A DNA stretch of 18,634 nt from Hyphomicrobiaceae bacterium (lineage in GTDB: Bacteria; Pseudomonadota; Alphaproteobacteria; Rhizobiales; Hyphomicrobiaceae): contig JAGRKR010000030.1 of NCBI GenBank assembly GCA_020442225.1, forward strand, positions 1 to 18,634, written 5' to 3'. The position numbers and the translations under genes were made by a program. The notes under the pieces were generated by a model. That model worked only from the letters and a program-made list of their open reading frames with translations, ran no database searches and was not told the DNA's origin. The first letter of the stretch is position 1. Every line of letters starts with the position of its first letter. Shown here in pieces: positions 15,129 through 18,634 of the stretch.

Positions 15129-16108
15129 ATCTCGGGGTTGACGACGTTGTCGCGAACCGGCGCGCCGTCGAAGACGCTCAGAACGTTGCGGACCGCCTGC
15201 ACCGCCATGCGCGCGGCCGCCTCCTTCGTGACGCCGGCGATGTGCGGGGAGATGATGACGTTGGGCAGCTTCAGCAGCGGATTGGCGGGGTCCGGCGGCT
15301 CACGATCGAGCACGTCGAGGCCGGCGCCGGCGATGACGCCCGAGGTCAGAGCCGCATGCAGCGCCGCCTCGTCGACGAGGCCGCCACGGGCGGTGTTCAC
15401 CAGGAACGCTGTCTTCTTCATGCGCGCAATGCGGGCGGTGTCGAAGAGCCCGGTCGTCTCCTGCGTCTTCGGGCAATGCAGCGTGATGAAGTCCGCCTGC
15501 GCGACCGCCGCGTCGAGGTCCGTCACGGGCTCGCAGCCAGCGGCCGAGATGGTCGCGGCGGGAACGTAGGGATCGTGCACCAGCACGCGCATGTCCATGG
15601 CCTGACAGCGCTTGGCGGTGCGCGTACCGATCCGCCCGAAGCCGATGATCAGCACGATCTTCTCAAAGAGGTCACCTGGCAGATAGGTCAGCCGCTGCGC
15701 CCAGTTGCCGCCCTTGCAGAGCGCATCGAGCTCGGCGCCACGCTTCACGAGTTGCAGCATCATGAACATGGCCTGCTCGGCGACCGACGGCGAGTTGGCC
15801 GTACCGACGACCATGAGCGGGATGCGCCGCTTCGAGAGCGCGGGCACGTCGATGGCGTCATAACCGACGCCGGTGCGCGCGATGACCTGAAGCCCCTGCG
15901 CGGCGTCGAGCTCGGCGTCGGCGATGCGCGTCATGCCGAGGATCATGCCATGCACACCATTCTGCGCGCGCAGCAGCGCCTGGAACTCGTCCCGGCCGAT
16001 CATGTACGGGAACTTCACACCCTCGACATCGTCGCGACTGGCCAGGATCTCCCAGCCTGCCGCCGACATCGAGTCCGACACCATGATGCGCTTCTTGTTG
16101 GTCGACAC
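15119..16108 (-). CDS. D-isomer-specific 2-hydroxyacid dehydrogenase
   Basis: These cytoplasmic NAD(P)-dependent enzymes interconvert 2-oxo and D-2-hydroxy acids (phosphoglycerate, glyoxylate/hydroxypyruvate, lactate). The 329-residue protein has the substrate-domain element ARTGVGYDAIDV (77-88), the Rossmann motif GFGRIG (156-161), an Asp at 179 after beta-2 that favours NAD over NADP, and catalytic Arg241 (NTARGG), Glu270 (DREPP) and His289 (PHIAG). It lacks the C-terminal ACT domain of long phosphoglycerate dehydrogenases. The likely start is a GTG at 16108, with GAGG 8 bases before it; the next in-frame ATG (residue 9) would remove part of the first strand. Its last bases overlap the patatin gene tail to tail. 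The terminator of the outer-membrane gene lies just upstream, so it has its own promoter. Substrate not determined. Confidence 0.93.
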   Translation of the reverse strand: MSTNKKRIMVSDSMSAAGWEILASRDDVEGVKFPYMIGRDEFQALLRAQNGVHGMILGMTRIADAELDAAQGLQVIARTGVGYDAIDVPALSKRRIPLMVVGTANSPSVAEQAMFMMLQLVKRGAELDALCKGGNWAQRLTYLPGDLFEKIVLIIGFGRIGTRTAKRCQAMDMRVLVHDPYVPAATISAAGCEPVTDLDAAVAQADFITLHCPKTQETTGLFDTARIARMKKTAFLVNTARGGLVDEAALHAALTSGVIAGAGLDVLDREPPDPANPLLKLPNVIISPHIAGVTKEAAARMAVQAVRNVLSVFDGAPVRDNVVNPEIYG

Positions 16109-16180
16109 CGTCTCATCCTCTCCTGCCTGATGGAGGCCGCATCAAGCCCTATGACCACACCCGCTGACAAGAGGTTCGCC

Positions 16181-16217
16181 AAAAGGAAACGGCCGGATCG
16201 TCGCGATCCGGCCGTTT
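16181..16217 (-). terminator. Intrinsic terminator of the first outer-membrane protein gene
   Basis: A perfect 14-bp stem (16187-16200 with 16204-16217) closes over a 3-base loop. On the minus strand it is followed by TTTCCTTTT. It lies 25 bases after the stop at 16242 and separates this gene from the dehydrogenase gene. On the plus strand no T run follows. Confidence 0.85.
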
Positions 16218-16241
16218 GCACGTCGTGTGTGTCGGCTTGGG

Positions 16242-17261
16242 CTACTTGAGCGGGCCCGGTGCGGTCTCGACGGGCTGCACGCGGGGCGGCGCCCTGCGCT
16301 TGGCAGCCGCGCGCTGCTTCGCCTTCGCCCTCGCTGCGGGACGTGCGGCAGCAGTCTGCTGCTGGGGAGCCGCGGCCGCCTGTTGCGGCGCTGCAGGCGG
16401 CGCGGATGCCGCCTGGACGGGCGCCGAGACCGGTTGCACCGGCGCGACATCGCCGGGCGGCACGGCGGCCAGCGAGGTTGCTGCCGGCTGGCCCAGTTTG
16501 AAGGAGAGCGTCGCGCCGACGACATCGGGATCGAGGTTCACGCGCCCGGACTGCTGCAGGTAGCGTTGTCCGGTCGTGATCGAGGTCCGGTAGATGTCGT
16601 GCGTCGCATTGCTGGCAAAGATGTGCTTGTACTCAAGCCGCAGCGTGAACGAGCTGCTGATGTGATACTCGAGACCGATGCCGGCCACCATGGCGCGGTG
16701 GTGCTGGCGTCCCTCCTGAACATCGAGGAGCGTACTCACGCCGTCGGTCAGGGTCGTATCGAGACGCGTGCGGGTATTGACGAGAGCGTAGCCCAGAAGA
16801 CCGTAGGTGTGGACCTTGCCCCAGACGTAGCCGAGACGACCGGCACCGATCACGGTGTAGCGCACTTCATTCTTGCAGCGGCCCGAGCCAGGGACGACCG
16901 TGAAGGGACCTTCGCCACCGCCCGCGGCACAATCATTGCCGCCACCGAGCTGCTTGCCCGTCAAGTCGAGATGGCCGCCGAGCACCCAGCGGCCGAACTG
17001 CTGCTGATAGCCGAGGCGGCCACCGAGGCTGTAGCTGTCGAACTTCACGGTGACCTGCGACCCAGGCGTCGCTCCGGGGGCGCCGAGGAAGGCCGGGTTC
17101 TGCGCGCCCCACTTGATGTTCGTCTTGGCGGCGAAGTAGCTGCTGGTCGGATGCAGGAGCACGCCGCTGAAGTCGTGGATGGGTTCTTGCGCCAGTGCGG
17201 GCGACGACAGACCCGCCAGCGCCATCAGTCCCGCAATTGCCCGTCTCGCCCTGTGCCGCAT
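16242..17261 (-). CDS. Outer-membrane beta-barrel protein with basic Pro/Ala/Gln-rich C-terminal tail (paralogue 1)
   Basis: The 339-residue protein has a signal peptide (1-24, ending ALA). It then has an Omp25/Omp31-like eight-strand barrel: FSGVLLH near the start, alternating strands such as LGGRLGYQQQFGRWVLGG (79-96), IGAGRLGYVWGKVHTYGLLGYA, IGLEYHISSSFTLRLEYKH (195-213), and a last strand DVVGATLSFKLG ending at about 257. Cys111 and Cys129 probably form a disulfide in a surface loop. Residues 258-339 are a disordered tail rich in Pro, Ala and Gln, then Lys/Arg (about 310-325), ending PLK. Barrels of this family normally end in an aromatic residue, so the tail is odd. The ATG at 17261 follows a G-rich leader (AGGGGGG, 4 bases before); the frame open to 17366 has no signal. 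Probably structural or pore-forming. Confidence 0.85.
   Translation of the reverse strand: MRHRARRAIAGLMALAGLSSPALAQEPIHDFSGVLLHPTSSYFAAKTNIKWGAQNPAFLGAPGATPGSQVTVKFDSYSLGGRLGYQQQFGRWVLGGHLDLTGKQLGGGNDCAAGGGEGPFTVVPGSGRCKNEVRYTVIGAGRLGYVWGKVHTYGLLGYALVNTRTRLDTTLTDGVSTLLDVQEGRQHHRAMVAGIGLEYHISSSFTLRLEYKHIFASNATHDIYRTSITTGQRYLQQSGRVNLDPDVVGATLSFKLGQPAATSLAAVPPGDVAPVQPVSAPVQAASAPPAAPQQAAAAPQQQTAAARPAARAKAKQRAAAKRRAPPRVQPVETAPGPLK
16978..17014. repeat. 37-base repeat, copy 1
   Basis: These 37 bases occur again without mismatch at 18144-18180. They encode the YQQQFGRWVLGG strand shared by the two outer-membrane paralogues. The identity extends further than the surrounding, more diverged coding sequence. 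Confidence 0.85.
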
Positions 17262-17456
17262 GATGCCCCCCTGAAACGGCAGACCGCCCGATGCGCCCCC
17301 GCGATTCATGCATGACCGATGTGATAACCGATTCGCTGCGGTCCGCGCGTTGTCGGACGAATGCAAGCGATTGAGGTGGGGATGAGGTGTGGAAAGCGCG
17401 CCACATTGCGCCCCTGGTGCGTCGGGCCCAGCGCGTCGCGCCGAGTGAGACCCCCA

Positions 17457-17483
17457 CCCGCCACGGCCGCGAGTGACGGCGGG
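17457..17483 (-). terminator. Possible hairpin after the second outer-membrane gene
   Basis: CCCGCCAC (17457-17464) pairs with GTG (17473-17475) and GGCGGG (17478-17483), with a two-base bulge. It lies 11 bases past the stop at 17495 on the minus strand. No T run follows, so terminator function is uncertain. I see no gene in the 233 bases between the two paralogues, and no clear promoter for paralogue 1. Confidence 0.3.
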
Positions 17484-17494
17484 CAGCGCTTCGT

Positions 17495-18442
17495 CTACTT
17501 GAGAGGCGTCACGCTGCCGGCCGGCCGGCGCGCCGCCCGCCGGGCGGCCCGCTGCTGCTGCACCTGCGGCGAAGCGGCCTGCGCAGTCTGCGGAGCGGGT
17601 GCCGCCTGCTGCGGCGCCGAAGCGGCCTGCACCGGGCTCTGAGCGGCTGGCGGAGCGATATCGCCCGGCTGAGCCGCCGCAAACTGCGCCGATGCGGGAT
17701 TGCCGAGCTTGAACGTGACGGAAGCCTGGACCACGTCGGGGTCGAACTCGGTCGGCGTGCGGTGAATGAGGCTGCCGAACCGGTAATGCTCGTGATCGGT
17801 ATCACCCAGCCAGATGTGCTTGTATTCCAGGCGCAGAGAGACGCTCGGCAGAATGGCGTACTCGACACCCAAGCCGGCCTGCACACCGGTGTGGACATCG
17901 GACGAGGCCAAGGTGCGCGTAAGGTTGGGGAAGCGCACCTCGGTGCGCGTCTCCGCCCGGACCACTCCGGCGAGGCCATAGACCAGCCAGCGCTCGAATG
18001 CGTAGCCGACCCTGAGCGAGGCGGAAGCCATATAGCGCAGGCTCGAATGGCACCTCGTCGGCTCTGCCGTAAAGGAGATGCCTTCGACCCCGGGACATGA
18101 GGTCGTTCCGCCGATGTCGCCACCGCTCAGCTCGAGTTGGCCACCGAGCACCCAGCGGCCGAACTGCTGCTGATAGCCGAAGTGCCCCCCGAACCAGCCC
18201 CCGTTCACGTCGGTGTGGACGCGCGAGCCAGCCGGAACGAAGGAGTTGCCATCGATGAAACTGCGGGGACCGAACGTCTGCGTCGTATTGCCGAAGAAAT
18301 ACCCCGTGCCTGCGCCGACATAGAGCCCGCTCCAATCGACGACGGGGGGCGGCGCCCCTTGGGCACGCGCGGCATTCGGCACTGCGAGGCCGACCAGCAC
18401 GACAGAAGCCGAGAGCAGCGCCATGAGCCTGGCGGAAATCAT
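17495..18442 (-). CDS. Outer-membrane beta-barrel protein with basic Pro/Ala/Gln-rich C-terminal tail (paralogue 2)
   Basis: The 315-residue protein has a signal peptide (1-27, ending ARA) and a barrel of the same design as its neighbour: DWSGLYVGAGTGYFFG (36-51), GGHFGYQQQFGRWVLGG (85-101), ASLRVGYAFERWLVYGLAGV, LGVEYAILPSVSLRLEYKH (191-209), and a last strand DVVQASVTFKLG ending at about 247. Cys116 and Cys131 take the place of the other protein's cysteine pair. The tail (248-315) carries PGDIAPP, PVQAASAP, Gln-rich repeats, RAARRAARR (298-306) and ends PLK like the neighbour. The ATG at 18442 follows a GGGGG stretch 8 bases upstream; two 13-base direct repeats lie 22-50 bases upstream. Its role is probably outer-membrane structure or diffusion of small solutes. 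Confidence 0.85.
   Translation of the reverse strand: MISARLMALLSASVVLVGLAVPNAARAQGAPPPVVDWSGLYVGAGTGYFFGNTTQTFGPRSFIDGNSFVPAGSRVHTDVNGGWFGGHFGYQQQFGRWVLGGQLELSGGDIGGTTSCPGVEGISFTAEPTRCHSSLRYMASASLRVGYAFERWLVYGLAGVVRAETRTEVRFPNLTRTLASSDVHTGVQAGLGVEYAILPSVSLRLEYKHIWLGDTDHEHYRFGSLIHRTPTEFDPDVVQASVTFKLGNPASAQFAAAQPGDIAPPAAQSPVQAASAPQQAAPAPQTAQAASPQVQQQRAARRAARRPAGSVTPLK
18144..18180. repeat. 37-base repeat, copy 2
   Basis: Identical to 16978-17014 and in the same orientation and reading position of the second paralogue. It points to tandem duplication, possibly with gene conversion. Confidence 0.85.
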
Positions 18443-18463
18443 CCTGCAGTCCCCCTCTGCTTC

Positions 18464-18492
18464 GCGATCGTGTCACATTGCGATCGTGTCAC
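18464..18492. repeat. Tandem 13-base direct repeat in the leader of paralogue 2
   Basis: GCGATCGTGTCAC occurs at 18464-18476 and again at 18480-18492, separated by ATT, so the period is 16 bases. It sits 22-50 bases before the start of the outer-membrane gene. It may bind a regulator twice or be part of the mRNA leader. I found no clear gene in the 192 bases from 18443 to the window end, which should hold this gene's promoter. Confidence 0.55.
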
Positions 18493-18634
18493 GGCATCCC
18501 CGGAAGGGATTCGGTTCGCGGGTTCCCTTGCCCAGGACCACCATAAGCTTAACGGGAGCAACCACGAATGCCACCGGAGAGCCGGAAAACACACGAAAAA
18601 GTCTGCGCTCTGTGATTGATCTGCACCTCTACAC

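Noticed and set aside
18137..18619. A 160-codon plus-strand frame over the paralogue 2 start and leader
   Set aside because: Mostly antisense to the barrel gene, with no recognisable domain; the last part is leader DNA.
1..18634. CRISPR array, tRNA, rRNA, insertion sequence or prophage
   Set aside because: I found no regularly spaced repeats, no cloverleaf-like sequence, no transposase or integrase motif and no terminal inverted repeats.

Overview
The window is GC-rich, densely coded bacterial DNA. It most likely comes from an alphaproteobacterium of the Hyphomicrobiales (Rhizobiales). This is inferred from codon use, Shine-Dalgarno leaders, the rhizobial-type outer-membrane beta-barrels, and a haloacetate dehalogenase whose key residues fall at almost the same positions as in the Rhodopseudomonas palustris enzyme RPA1163. 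I recognise thirteen protein genes. I see no RNA gene, insertion sequence, phage gene or CRISPR array.

Layout. (1) 1-1094, minus strand: a thiolase cut off at its C-terminus by the window edge. (2) 1219-1863, minus: a secreted protein with two bacterial SH3 domains, then a 318-base gap without genes that holds inverted repeats. (3) 2182-9886, minus: four predicted metallohydrolases in a row (reading order M81, M28, M48, DUF922), preceded by a peptide-type ABC substrate-binding protein. The binding protein, M81 and M28 genes look like one transcription unit. The M48 and DUF922 genes form a second unit joined by an ATGA overlap. (4) 10088-10963, plus: an alpha/beta hydrolase. (5) 10992-12602, minus: a thiamine-diphosphate enzyme of the acetolactate-synthase type, divergent from (6) 12786-13700, plus: a predicted fluoroacetate/haloacetate dehalogenase, followed by (7) 13806-15128, plus: a patatin-like phospholipase. 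(8) 15119-16108, minus: a D-2-hydroxyacid dehydrogenase whose end overlaps the patatin gene by 10 bases. (9) 16242-17261 and 17495-18442, minus: two paralogous outer-membrane beta-barrels with an unusual shared C-terminal tail.

How the genes may work together. The binding protein with M81 and M28 suggests capture and cytoplasmic cleavage of a peptide or amide ligand, but no permease or ATPase genes are present. M48 and DUF922 look like a membrane and a secreted metalloprotease made together. The dehalogenase would convert haloacetate to glycolate. A 2-hydroxyacid dehydrogenase and a ThDP enzyme nearby suggest, but do not prove, C2-acid metabolism. No classical defence or secretion system is visible. 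The points most worth a second look are the metallopeptidase cluster, the altered active site of the M28 protein, the altered metal motif of the ThDP enzyme, and the basic, Pro/Ala-rich tails on the two porin-like proteins.
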